Shown here: in pieces, positions 1 to 6,579 of the stretch | Numbering within the stretch: the first letter of the stretch is position 1 | Layout of the letters: every line of letters starts with the position of its first letter | Source: Caulobacteraceae bacterium | GTDB lineage: Bacteria > Pseudomonadota > Alphaproteobacteria > Caulobacterales > Caulobacteraceae | Direction: 5' to 3' | NCBI GenBank assembly: GCA_030151985.1 | Contig: JASLDZ010000124.1 | Location: forward strand, 1-14,757 | DNA: 14,757 nucleotides | Made by a program: the position numbers and the translations under genes | Notes under the pieces: model-generated | What the model saw: only the letters and a program-made list of their open reading frames with translations | What the model was told of the DNA's origin: nothing | Databases searched by the model: none

Positions 1-188
1 CGGCTAAGACCCGTCCATGTACCGTCCGGATCCAGCCAGAGCTTACGCGAGCGACCATCCGGATCGATCGTCAGAAGCGTGTTGCCGAACGCAGCCTTGA
101 CGTCCGCGGCCGGCGTGTCCGCGGCGCGAGCGTACGCCGGAGCAGCCGTCAGGGCCGAGAGCAGCAGCAGCGCATGGACCTTCATCAT
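1..188 (-). CDS. Small secreted protein, unknown function (partial, 3' end off the window)
   Basis: Only the N-terminus is present; the rest lies beyond the left edge. The reading frame opens with two tandem ATGs (188 and 185). The second gives MKVHALLLLSALTAAPAYA followed by RAADTPAAD, a clear signal peptide (positive N-terminus, leucine/alanine core, AxA-like cleavage site), so the product is exported. The mature part begins with an FGNT...IDPDGR...KLWLDPDGTW stretch, reminiscent of short secreted proteins that alphaproteobacterial genomes usually annotate as hypothetical; I cannot name a family. A GGAGG lies at 203-207, rather far (14 nt) from the first ATG, which favours the upstream ATG. 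It sits downstream of the HWE kinase gene on the same strand with a 234-nt gap, so it may have its own promoter. The signal peptide is well supported; the function is unknown. Confidence 0.7.
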   Translation of the reverse strand, partial: MMKVHALLLLSALTAAPAYARAADTPAADVKAAFGNTLLTIDPDGRSRKLWLDPDGTWTGLS

Positions 189-246
189 CCTGCAACGCGC
201 CGCCTCCACTTTGGCTTCCTGACCCGGCGAGGCGCAAGATGCGCCT

Positions 247-269
247 GCAGGAGACCTGCGCTCTCCTGC
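247..269. repeat. Perfect hairpin in the gap between the kinase operon and the small secreted gene
   Basis: GCAGGAGA (247-254) and TCTCCTGC (262-269) form an exact 8-bp inverted repeat around a 7-nt loop. It lies 154 nt beyond the stop of the short HWE kinase and about 60 nt before the start of the small secreted gene, all on the minus strand. No T-run follows on the minus strand, so it is not a textbook intrinsic terminator. It could be a weak terminator, an mRNA-stabilising hairpin or an operator. The rest of the 189-422 gap shows nothing else that I can support. Confidence 0.4.
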
Positions 270-422
270 CGGATTCCGACCTTTGCGCGAGGCGCGGCGC
301 CCGCGCCCGCCTCCTCGACGCTGGCGGCCGGACGTGCGTCGCCTCTCCTCCGGGCCAGCGGAGGCACGCCCGACGCGCCGCGCTCCATCGTCTGTCCGCG
401 TCAGCGCCCCCGTTGCGAACCC

Positions 423-1103
423 CTAGCCCAGGACGTTGTCCTTGCGGCCCAGGTCCAGGAAGAAGGCCAGCCCTCCGGGGCGGAACTCCAGCCTCGTCAC
501 CGCCGCGAGGTCGTAGGGGAGGGCGCGTTCCAGGTAGTCTTGGCCGAACCCGCTGCGGCGGGGGGCGGAGCCCACCACAGGGACGCCGGACTCGATCCAG
601 GAGAGGACGAGCCGCTCGCCCTCCGTCTTCCACGCGACGGCGAGCCGCCCTTCGGGTTGCGACAGCGCGCCGAACTTCAGGGCGTTGGTGGTGAGCTCGT
701 GGAACGCCAGCGCCAGGCGTTCGGCGGCGCGGATCGCCAGGAGGACGGGCGCGCCCCGCGCGGTGACGCGGGCTTCCTCCTCGCTTCCCCCCAGAACGGC
801 CACCCACTCGTCGCGGAGCAGGAGCTCGAGGTCCACGCCCGGCGCGGCGGAGGCCCCCACCGCGGCCTCGGCCCGACCCAGCGCCGAGAGGCGCCCGCTT
901 TGGTGCATGGCGAGGTCGTCGAGCGAGGACGACAGCTCCAGGCTGCGGCTGCTCATGGTGCGGATGACGCTCAGGAGGTTGCGGACCCGGTGCAGCGCCT
1001 CCAGCCGTTGTGCGGCCAGCTGCCGGTCCTTGTCGGCGAGCGCCTCCCGCAGCCGCGCGATCTCGCGTTCGGCGGGAAGGGGGGGAGCGGGACTGTCGTT
1101 CAC
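423..1103 (-). CDS. Short HWE-family histidine kinase without a sensor domain
   Basis: A 226-residue soluble protein with no membrane segment. Residues 11-35 are a charged, probably coiled stretch. The phospho-acceptor helix carries H38 in EALHRVRNLLSVIRTM. The ATP-binding part has the HWE-type N-box HELTTNALKFGALS (H135, N140), the diagnostic W169-x-E171 in LSWIES, and a GFGQDYLERALPY glycine box (185-197). It lacks PAS, GAF or other input domains, so it probably takes its signal from a partner or works as a phosphotransfer protein. The start is GTG (1103), six bases after the TAG of the response regulator and without an obvious ribosome site, which suggests translational coupling. It is the last gene of the kinase-regulator-kinase operon. 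The family is confident; the upstream signal and output are unknown. It may be inefficient as a kinase by itself, since input domains normally control HWE enzymes. Confidence 0.88.
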   Translation of the reverse strand: MNDSPAPPLPAEREIARLREALADKDRQLAAQRLEALHRVRNLLSVIRTMSSRSLELSSSLDDLAMHQSGRLSALGRAEAAVGASAAPGVDLELLLRDEWVAVLGGSEEEARVTARGAPVLLAIRAAERLALAFHELTTNALKFGALSQPEGRLAVAWKTEGERLVLSWIESGVPVVGSAPRRSGFGQDYLERALPYDLAAVTRLEFRPGGLAFFLDLGRKDNVLG

Positions 1104-1109
1104 GGGCGG

Positions 1110-1484
1110 CTAGGCCCGCGCCAGCGCCCGCGAGAGCGCCTCCAGCAGGGGCTCCGGATCGACGGGCTTCTGCAGCACCGTCACGTGCTTGAACTTCGGC
1201 GGCACCACGATCCGGTCGTAGCCGGTGGCGAAGACGAAGGGCACGCCCTGGCCCATCAGCCGCTCGGCCAAGGGCCAGACCATCTCGCCGCGCAGGTTCA
1301 CGTCCAGCACGGCGCCGGCGAGCTCCATCTCCTCCGCCAGCCGCAGGCCCTCCTCCAGGGTGGCCACCGGGCCCGCGACGGTGGCGCCGCGCAGCTCCAG
1401 CTCCCGCCGGAGGTCCTCGGCGATGAAGTACTCGTCCTCGACGATCAGCATCGGCTCGGAGGGCGGGGTAGGCGAGGGAGACAT
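1110..1484 (-). CDS. Single-domain response regulator of the FATGY ('FAT GUY') type
   Basis: This 124-residue protein is one receiver domain with no output domain. The acidic pair is E16-D17 (LIVEDEYFIAEDL), the phospho-acceptor is D61 (AVLDVNLRGE), the switch threonine is T87 within VPFVFATGYD, and the conserved lysine is K106 (LQKPVD). The PFxFATGY motif marks a subgroup of alphaproteobacterial single-domain regulators that work with HWE/HisKA_2 kinases, some of which feed the PhyR-NepR-EcfG general stress response (SdrG of Sphingomonas is the best-known example). ATG at 1484 has GGAG about 8 nt upstream. The gene lies 13 nt after the PAS-HWE kinase and 6 nt before the short HWE kinase, so all three are surely co-transcribed. 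It probably acts as a phosphate shuttle or sink between the two kinases or towards PhyR. The family is certain; the link to stress response is inferred from family and operon. Confidence 0.92.
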   Translation of the reverse strand: MSPSPTPPSEPMLIVEDEYFIAEDLRRELELRGATVAGPVATLEEGLRLAEEMELAGAVLDVNLRGEMVWPLAERLMGQGVPFVFATGYDRIVVPPKFKHVTVLQKPVDPEPLLEALSRALARA

Positions 1485-1497
1485 GGCTTGGGCTCCG

Positions 1498-3012
1498 TCA
1501 GAGAGGGGCGGCTGAGGCTTCGCGCGGCCCGGCGTCGATCCGGGGGCGCGACGACACCGGCACGTCGATCGTCGCCGTCACGCCGTCGTCCCCCAGCACG
1601 TAGCTGGTGCGCGCATCCAACTGGTACGGCAGCACACGTTCGATCAGCTCGCGCCCCTGGCCTCCGGGGCCCGGTGCGGTGTCGGGCATCCGCACGCCCG
1701 TCTCGCTCCAGTCGATCTTCAGCCGGCGCGAGCCCCTGGGCGCGGGCTCGACCGTCCACCGGATGTCCAGGTGCGCCTCCGGCTGCCTTAGCGCGCCGTA
1801 CTTGACGGCGTTCGTGGCCAGCTCGTGCAGGGCGAGCGCGAGCGTCTGCACCGCGCCGGACCGCAACGGCACCCCCTCGGGTCCGGACAGGGTGACCGCC
1901 GGCGAGTCGGACGCGCCATGCGCCGAGAGTTCCGCGCGCAGGAGCTCGTCGAAATGCACCCGGTCGTGCTCCCCCAGCCGCGACAGGAGCTCCTGCACGC
2001 GGGCGAGCGCGGCCAGCCTCGCCCCGAACGTCTCCGCGAACGACTGCAGGCCGTCGCTGTTCCGAGCCGTCTTCTCCAGCATGGCGCGCACGACGGCGAC
2101 GAGGTTGCGCGTCCGGTGCTGCAGCTCGGCCACGAGCATGCGCTGCTCCACCTGCAAGGTCGCGGTGTCGTCGACATCGGTGGAGGTTCCCAGCCATTCG
2201 GACGCATGCCCTCCGGCTATGGCGACGGGCGTGGCGCGGGTGCGGAAATGGCGGTGGCGGCCCTCCTCTACGCTGAACACCCGCGCCTCGATATCGACGG
2301 GATCGGTCTCTCCCGCGTCGATCCAGGCTTGGCGGAACCGATCACGATCATCGGGATGGATGGCGTTCAGCCAGCCCATGCCGAGGCTCGCCTCCTCGGA
2401 CTGGCCCGTGAAGGCGCGCCACTGCGGGCTCGCCCACGTCCACCGGCCGCCCGCCCGCGCACGCCAGACGAGCTGCGGCATGCCTTCGACGAGGGTCCGC
2501 AGGCGCTGCTCCGTCGCCTCCAACGCTTCCGTGGCCATGCGGCGGTCGTGGATGTCGGTGCAGGCGCCGAACCATTGGGTGACGTCGCCGTGCTCGTTCC
2601 GGACGGGTTCGGCGCGCGCCAGGAACCAGCGATAGGCGCCGGACTCCCCGCGCATGCGCTGTTCGACCTGGAATGTGCGGCCTTCCGAAAGCGCCAGCCG
2701 CCAAGCCGACATGGCGCCCGGCCGGTCCGCGGGATGCACCAGGGAGCCTCGCTCGAAGGCGACGGCGTCCGACGCGTCGCCGACGTAGTCGCGCCAGCGC
2801 CTGTTGCGCCAGGTGATCGCGCCCCCCCGGTCGGTCCGCCAAAGCATGTCCGGCACGAGGTCCGCCACGGCGCGGAACGACGCCTCGCTGGCCCGGAGCT
2901 CCCGCGTGCGCCGGCGCATCTGCTCGTCCGAGGCGTCCAGCGCCGTTCGAAGCTGCTCGATCTCGTCGAGGAGGGCGTCGTTGCGCCTGTCGGAAGCCGC
3001 CCTGCGCGCCAT
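1498..3012 (-). CDS. PAS-PAS-HWE sensor histidine kinase (soluble)
   Basis: 504 residues, no membrane segment. An N-terminal coiled coil (about 10-45) is followed by PAS 1 (about 45-157, ending WFGACTDIHDRR) and PAS 2 (about 171-285, ending WLGTSTDVDD), then the HWE kinase core. That core has phospho-acceptor H299 in ELQHRTRNLVAVVRAM, N-box LHELATNAVKYGAL with N401, W435-x-E437 in IDWSETGV, and the glycine box GQGRELIERVLPY. The paired PAS ends have the typical PAC form, so they probably sense a cytoplasmic small molecule, redox state or light; the conserved NCRFLQ of LOV domains is absent. ATG 3012 is chosen because GGGAGG and GGGAAG precede it by 6-15 nt and the predicted coiled coil begins there. 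The open frame continues upstream to 3759, but only antisense-free shadow of the hydrolase gene. It is first in the kinase operon. Confidence 0.9.
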   Translation of the reverse strand: MARRAASDRRNDALLDEIEQLRTALDASDEQMRRRTRELRASEASFRAVADLVPDMLWRTDRGGAITWRNRRWRDYVGDASDAVAFERGSLVHPADRPGAMSAWRLALSEGRTFQVEQRMRGESGAYRWFLARAEPVRNEHGDVTQWFGACTDIHDRRMATEALEATEQRLRTLVEGMPQLVWRARAGGRWTWASPQWRAFTGQSEEASLGMGWLNAIHPDDRDRFRQAWIDAGETDPVDIEARVFSVEEGRHRHFRTRATPVAIAGGHASEWLGTSTDVDDTATLQVEQRMLVAELQHRTRNLVAVVRAMLEKTARNSDGLQSFAETFGARLAALARVQELLSRLGEHDRVHFDELLRAELSAHGASDSPAVTLSGPEGVPLRSGAVQTLALALHELATNAVKYGALRQPEAHLDIRWTVEPAPRGSRRLKIDWSETGVRMPDTAPGPGGQGRELIERVLPYQLDARTSYVLGDDGVTATIDVPVSSRPRIDAGPREASAAPL

Positions 3013-3069
3013 GTCTTCCCGCCTCCCGAGCCCGTCACGTACGCTCGCGACCGCGCAGCCAGGATGGAG

Positions 3070-3096
3070 AACCCTCTGGCTGCCGCCGAACGTTCC
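3070..3096 (-). promoter_or_regulatory. Possible EcfG-type (general stress sigma) promoter of the kinase operon
   Basis: On the minus strand GGAAC (3096-3092) is followed after 18 nt by GGTT (3073-3070), about 57 nt before the ATG of the PAS-HWE kinase. The alphaproteobacterial EcfG consensus is GGAAC, 16-17 nt, then CGTT. The -35 is exact, the -10 has one mismatch and the spacer is one base long, so this is a candidate only. Position and gene content (a FATGY regulator with HWE kinases) both favour it. Confidence 0.3.
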
Positions 3097-3104
3097 CTCA
3101 CGCG

Positions 3105-3135
3105 AAAAAGGCCGATGCCCGCCAGCGACATCGCC
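3105..3135 (-). terminator. Probable intrinsic terminator of the lipid operon
   Basis: On the minus strand GGCGATG (3135-3129) pairs with CATCGGCC (3117-3110), a 7-bp stem with one bulged G and an 11-nt GC-rich loop, followed directly by TTTTT (3109-3105), then CGCG. It lies about 170 nt beyond the hydrolase stop and just before the candidate promoter of the kinase operon, which is the expected place for a boundary between the two transcription units. The bulge and the short T-run lower confidence. Confidence 0.45.
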
Positions 3136-3287
3136 GTGGTGGGATCGTCCTCCGGAAGACTGGACGCCTCGAGCGGTGGGTAGGAGATCGGCAGGTTCTG
3201 GAACGGTGGGCCGACGTCGGCCTCGCCGACGTTCAGCAGCAGGCGGGCGGCGAAGTCGGCCGGCGGACCAGCCTCGATCGCGCGCAA
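3110..3287 (-). pseudogene. Coding-like remnant downstream of the hydrolase (possibly decayed PEP-CTERM tail)
   Basis: From TTG 3287, about 60 codons in the hydrolase frame, 18 nt after its stop, have the usage of a real gene in this genome: about 85% G or C in third positions and about half A/T in second positions. The reading includes AARLLLNVGEADVGPP and ends with LPEDDPTTAMSLAGIGLF and RVRER. No stop follows in frame; the frame runs on into the kinase gene, and codon usage turns non-coding at the TTTTT run. Removing one T would give a TGA after GLFA. The end loosely resembles a PEP-CTERM sorting tail (Pro-Glu, short hydrophobic segment, arginines), but the PEP motif is disrupted. There is no ribosome site at the TTG. 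It could be the 3' relic of a lost gene, a frameshifted small gene, or chance. Confidence 0.3.
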
Positions 3288-3305
3288 GCGTCCGCCGCGC
3301 TGGCC

Positions 3306-4124
3306 TCAGGCCTCGGTCGAAGCCCGCTCGCAGGCGTCCACGAACGCGACCGCCGCCTGCGCCACGGCGTTGCGCTCCCGGTCCAGCGTGACGAGGTGGT
3401 AGCTGTCGCGCAGGTAGAGCTTCTCCACCGGACCGGAGACGGCCCTGGCCAGGCGCTCGGCGTTGCGGATGTGGGTGATGTCGTCCTCCACCGCGTGCAC
3501 CAGCAGCATCGGCGCCCTCACCTGCGCCAGCCGGCGCTCGGTCCAGCGGATCAGGTCGAGGTTCTGGGCGAGGCTCCGCCCAGGCATGAAGGGCAGGCCC
3601 GCCTCCACCACCGCGCCCGAAAGCAGGAGCTCGGCCATCTTGGCGCGCAGTCGCTCGTCCTTGATGCCGTAGGGAGGGCGCTCCCTGAAGCGGTAGCGGT
3701 TGACGATGGGCAGGCGCACCCCGATCGGGATGAACCAGGCCCCGCGCGGCACCACCCACCCGTCGTAGCGGAGCGTGGGAGCGAAGCAGGTCAGGCCCGC
3801 CACCCGGTCGGGGTGGCGGATCGCCAGGGCGAGCGCCAGCACCGCGCCCATGGACAGGCCGCCCACCACCGCGGGACCAGCCTCGTCGGTCAGCGCGACC
3901 AGCGCCGCCTCGGCGCCCGCGAGCCAGTCGCGCCAGCCGGTCTTCAGGAGCTCGTCCTCGCCGACGCCGTGGCCGGGGAGCATCGGCGCGTCCACCCGCC
4001 GCCCGGCCATGCGCAAGCGGCGGGTGACCACCTGCAGGTCGGCCGGCGCCCCGGTCAGACCGTGCAGCATCAGCGCGGGCATGCGCCCAGGCGCGGCCGG
4101 CGGGGTCCGGGGCTCGGCGTTCAC
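3306..4124 (-). CDS. Alpha/beta-hydrolase, carboxylesterase / monoacylglycerol-lipase-like
   Basis: 272 residues, cytosolic, no signal peptide. It has the full hydrolase triad: nucleophile S91 in the GLSMG elbow, acid D214 or D215 in HAVEDDIT, and H243 in DSYHLVTLDRER. HG at 21-22 forms the oxyanion region. The SYHLVTLDRER ending is typical of the small Est30-like carboxylesterases and monoacylglycerol lipases (COG1647 type), which cut short- to medium-chain acyl esters. A cap region with several aromatics lies around 118-185. ATG 4124 overlaps the aminotransferase stop as ATGA, so it is translationally coupled as the last gene of the six-gene lipid operon. In that setting it may release an acyl chain from the ACP or a lipid intermediate, or recycle mis-acylated product; this is inference. 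The fold and the triad are confident; the substrate is not known. Confidence 0.88.
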   Translation of the reverse strand: MNAEPRTPPAAPGRMPALMLHGLTGAPADLQVVTRRLRMAGRRVDAPMLPGHGVGEDELLKTGWRDWLAGAEAALVALTDEAGPAVVGGLSMGAVLALALAIRHPDRVAGLTCFAPTLRYDGWVVPRGAWFIPIGVRLPIVNRYRFRERPPYGIKDERLRAKMAELLLSGAVVEAGLPFMPGRSLAQNLDLIRWTERRLAQVRAPMLLVHAVEDDITHIRNAERLARAVSGPVEKLYLRDSYHLVTLDRERNAVAQAAVAFVDACERASTEA

Positions 4125-5569
4125 AGGGCCGCGGCTCGGGTGAACAGCTGGTCCAGGAGCTTGATCGCCAGGTCGATCTCCTCCTCGCTGATCTCCAGCG
4201 ACGGGGCGAAGGTGATCACGTTCTTGTAGTAGCCGCCCACGTTCAGCACGAGGCCCATGCGGCGGCCGTCATGCTCCAGGTCGCCCTTCAGCGCGATGGC
4301 CAGCATCTTGTCGAGGAAGGCCTTGTCGGGCGTCCAGCGGTCCTCGGGGCGGCAGACCTCCAGGCGCAGGGCGAGGCCCAGGCCGTCGACCTCGCCGATC
4401 TGCTCGTGCTTCTCCATCAGGCCCTTGAGGCCGTTCAGGAACCGCTCGCCCTTCTTGCGGACCATGGCGCCGTAGTCCCTCTCGTGGACCATCTTCATGA
4501 TCTCGAGCGCGACGGTCGTGCCCATGGGATTGGAGTTGAACGAGGAGTGGGTGGAGCCCGCCGGGAAGACCTGCGGGTTGATCATCTCCTCGCGCGCCCA
4601 CAGGCCCGCCAGCGGGTTCAGCCCGTTGGTCACCGCCTTGCCGAACACCAGCACGTCCGGCTTCACGTCGAAGTTCTCGATCGCCCACAGCTTGCCGGTG
4701 CGGAACATCCCCATGTGGATCTCGTCGACCACCAGGAGGATGCCGTACTGGTCGAGCACCGCCTTCATCTCCTTGAAGAAGTTCGGCGGAGGGATGACAT
4801 AGCCGCCCGTGCCCTGCAGCGGCTCGGCGTAGAGGGCGGCGTATTCGGCCTTGCGGGTCTTGGGGTCCCAGACGCCGTTGTATTCGGTCTCGAACAGGCG
4901 CGCGAACTTCTTCACGCATTGGTGGGCGTACTCCTCCTTGTCCATGCCGCGGCCGTTGCGGAAGGTGTAGGGGAACTCGACGAACAGCGCCTTGTCGGCG
5001 AAGTGGCCGAACCGCCCGCGGTAGCGGAAGCTGGAGGTGATCGCCGAGGCGCCCAGCGTGCGGCCATGGTAGCCGCCCTCGAAGGCGAACATCGTGGTCA
5101 GGCCGTCGCAGTAGTTGCGCACCAGCTTCAGCGAGTCCTCGATCGCCTGCGCGCCGCCGACGTTGAAGTGCACGCGGCCGGGCATGCCGAACTTCCGCTG
5201 GCAGTCGTCGGCGATGAAGGCGGCCAGCTCGATCTTCTCGCGGTGCAGGTACTGCGAGGCGATCTGCGGCATGACGTCGAGCGTCTTCTTGGCGACGTCG
5301 TTCAGGCGCGGGTTGCGGTAGCCGAAGTTGGCGACCGAGTACCACATCTGCAGGTCGAGGTAGGGCACGCCCTCCCGGTCGTACATGTAGGAGCCGTCGC
5401 AGCCGGTGAAGATCGGCGGGCGGTCGACGTAATGGACGGTGTCGCCGTAGGAGCAGACCCGCGCCTCGAGCTCGCGCAGCCTCGCCTCCTCCTGTGCGGT
5501 CATCGGGGCGGGGTCGGGGACCGCCTCCGCATCCTGGAAGTCGGTCTGGGGCGAAAAGGCCAGCGTCAT
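4121..5569 (-). CDS. PLP-dependent class III aminotransferase family protein
   Basis: 482 residues, a fold-type I, class III (ornithine/4-aminobutyrate-like) enzyme. The PLP lysine is K311 in VLVFGKAVTNGLNPL, the pyridine-binding aspartate is D282 in LLVVDEIHMGMFRTG, and the phosphate and ring contacts lie in FNVGGAQAIEDSLK (135-148) and FEGGYHGRT (163-171). The usual DEVQTGFGRTG is DEIHMGMFRTG here, so it is a divergent branch and the substrate cannot be read from close homology. The family includes omega-transaminases and also phospholyases. It is longer than classic members by an N-terminal stretch of about 40 residues rich in acidic residues and proline. ATG 5569 overlaps the phosphatase stop (ATGA) and its own stop overlaps the hydrolase start. 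Next to an ACP and a phosphatase, it most likely puts an amino group on a keto or aldehyde precursor of a lipid. HpnO of hopanoid synthesis is also class III, but I cannot claim orthology. Confidence 0.85.
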   Translation of the reverse strand: MTLAFSPQTDFQDAEAVPDPAPMTAQEEARLRELEARVCSYGDTVHYVDRPPIFTGCDGSYMYDREGVPYLDLQMWYSVANFGYRNPRLNDVAKKTLDVMPQIASQYLHREKIELAAFIADDCQRKFGMPGRVHFNVGGAQAIEDSLKLVRNYCDGLTTMFAFEGGYHGRTLGASAITSSFRYRGRFGHFADKALFVEFPYTFRNGRGMDKEEYAHQCVKKFARLFETEYNGVWDPKTRKAEYAALYAEPLQGTGGYVIPPPNFFKEMKAVLDQYGILLVVDEIHMGMFRTGKLWAIENFDVKPDVLVFGKAVTNGLNPLAGLWAREEMINPQVFPAGSTHSSFNSNPMGTTVALEIMKMVHERDYGAMVRKKGERFLNGLKGLMEKHEQIGEVDGLGLALRLEVCRPEDRWTPDKAFLDKMLAIALKGDLEHDGRRMGLVLNVGGYYKNVITFAPSLEISEEEIDLAIKLLDQLFTRAAAL

Positions 5570-6276
5570 GAATCAAGCCCTACGAGGATGGGGTCTGCGG
5601 GGGCGGAGCGCGGGCTCGCGCCCTGTCCGGCTTGGGGGTGGGCGGGGCCGAACACGAGCGTGCGAAGCTCGGCGAAGGTGGCGAACGCCTCCGCTGGGAC
5701 GCCCCGCGCGCGGCGCTCGGCCAGGAGGCTGCGCGTGGCGAGCACCCGGTCGCTATGGTCGGCGAGGCAGAAGTCGGAGCGGCCGTCGCCGATGTGCAGG
5801 CGCGGCTGCGTGGACGAGGCGGCGGCGCACTTGCACACACCCGCCGGGCAGCCCGGGCGCATGAACGGGAAGCTGACGCGCCAGCGGTCCTCGGAAGCAT
5901 ACTGCAGGCGGTTGGCGAACACCGGCACGCCCTCGACTCCGATGCGCCGTAGCACCCGGTCGATCACCCAGTCGTAGCCGTCGGAGAGGATGCGCACGTC
6001 CAGCCCGCGCGCCGCGCAGTCGCGCAGGAAGGCGGGAACGTCCGGATCGACCGGCTGCGCGTCCACCCAGTCGGCGAGCTCGGCGGGCGAGGCGCGCAGC
6101 AGTTGCGTCTGCCGCTCCAGGCAGGTCCGCGCGTCGATCTCGCCCGCCTCCCACCGCGCCTCGATATCGAGCCACTCGGGCGTCGCGAAACGCGCCAGCA
6201 GGCCCTGCACCATGTCGGCGAGGGTGATCGTGCCGTCGAAGTCGCAGGACACGGCGAAGGGCGGCGTCGCGCGCAT
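5566..6276 (-). CDS. MtnX-like HAD-IB family phosphatase
   Basis: 236 residues. Motif I is CDFDGTIT with nucleophile D12 and acid D14; motif II is S98 in RILSDGYDW; motif III is K149 in GVCKC; motif IV is IGDGRSDFC with D164 and D168. This order and the four-helix cap between motifs I and II place it in HAD subfamily IB, close to MtnX and phosphoserine-phosphatase-like enzymes. C143, C148 and C150 around K149 are typical of the MtnX-like group. MtnX itself acts in methionine salvage, but nothing else of that pathway is here, so its job is probably to dephosphorylate an intermediate made or used by the adjoining aminotransferase. The C-terminal 25 residues are proline/alanine rich and probably disordered. 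The start overlaps the ACP stop (TGATG) and the stop overlaps the aminotransferase start (ATGA). Confidence 0.85.
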   Translation of the reverse strand: MRATPPFAVSCDFDGTITLADMVQGLLARFATPEWLDIEARWEAGEIDARTCLERQTQLLRASPAELADWVDAQPVDPDVPAFLRDCAARGLDVRILSDGYDWVIDRVLRRIGVEGVPVFANRLQYASEDRWRVSFPFMRPGCPAGVCKCAAASSTQPRLHIGDGRSDFCLADHSDRVLATRSLLAERRARGVPAEAFATFAELRTLVFGPAHPQAGQGASPRSAPADPILVGLDS

Positions 6277-6521
6277 CAGCCCTGCGCCGCAGCCCGGGCC
6301 ATGATGACGCCGACGAAGTCCTTCAGCGTCTTCACGCCCTCGAACTCCGAGGTCTCGATCACCAGCCCGAACCGGTCCTCCAGCGCGAACAGCACGCTGA
6401 TCACGTCGAGCGAAGCGATGCCCAGGGAATCGAGTGTCGCATCGGGGTCGAGCGCCTCGCGGCCGACCGGCGCCTCCTCGGCGATGAGCTGGTAGACGTC
6501 CTCTTCCGTGGGGGCGGTCAT
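6276..6521 (-). CDS. Acyl carrier protein (dedicated, not the fatty-acid synthase ACP)
   Basis: 81 residues, acidic, the usual size for a discrete ACP. The phosphopantetheine serine is S37 in DSLGIASLDVISVLFALEDRF; the common D before the serine is replaced by A (GIASLD in place of GLDSLD), which sets it apart from the housekeeping AcpP and is often seen in specialised ACPs. Helix III and the TLKDFVGVI end are normal. ATG 6521 has AGGAC about 8 nt upstream. A 58-nt gap separates it from hpnM, and its stop shares one base with the phosphatase start (TGATG). The operon has no condensing enzyme, no acyl-AMP ligase and no phosphopantetheinyl transferase, so acyl loading must come from elsewhere. 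It probably delivers an acyl chain, or carries a tethered intermediate, for the aminotransferase/hydrolase branch. Confidence 0.9.
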   Translation of the reverse strand: MTAPTEEDVYQLIAEEAPVGREALDPDATLDSLGIASLDVISVLFALEDRFGLVIETSEFEGVKTLKDFVGVIMARAAAQG

Positions 6522-6579
6522 GACGAGGTCCTGAGGGTCTGGGGCCGGGCGCGGGGCGGACCAGCGGGCGGGGGGCGGC

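Noticed and set aside
191..222. GGAAG-N17-CGTT on the minus strand as an EcfG promoter of the small secreted gene
   Set aside because: The -10 would sit only 6 nt before the first ATG, leaving no room for a leader, and the -35 has a mismatch.
185..388. 67-residue minus-strand frame upstream of the small secreted gene
   Set aside because: Its Arg/Ala/Pro composition and lack of a ribosome site look like a shadow of non-coding GC-rich DNA.
3013..3759. N-terminal extension of the PAS-PAS kinase up to 3759
   Set aside because: This part lies over the hydrolase gene in another frame, has no domain content, and a good ribosome site stands just before ATG 3012.
4121..6521. Sphingolipid biosynthesis cluster
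   Set aside because: A dedicated ACP is suggestive, but the aminotransferase is class III, not the alpha-oxoamine synthase type of serine palmitoyltransferase, and no ceramide synthase or reductase is present.
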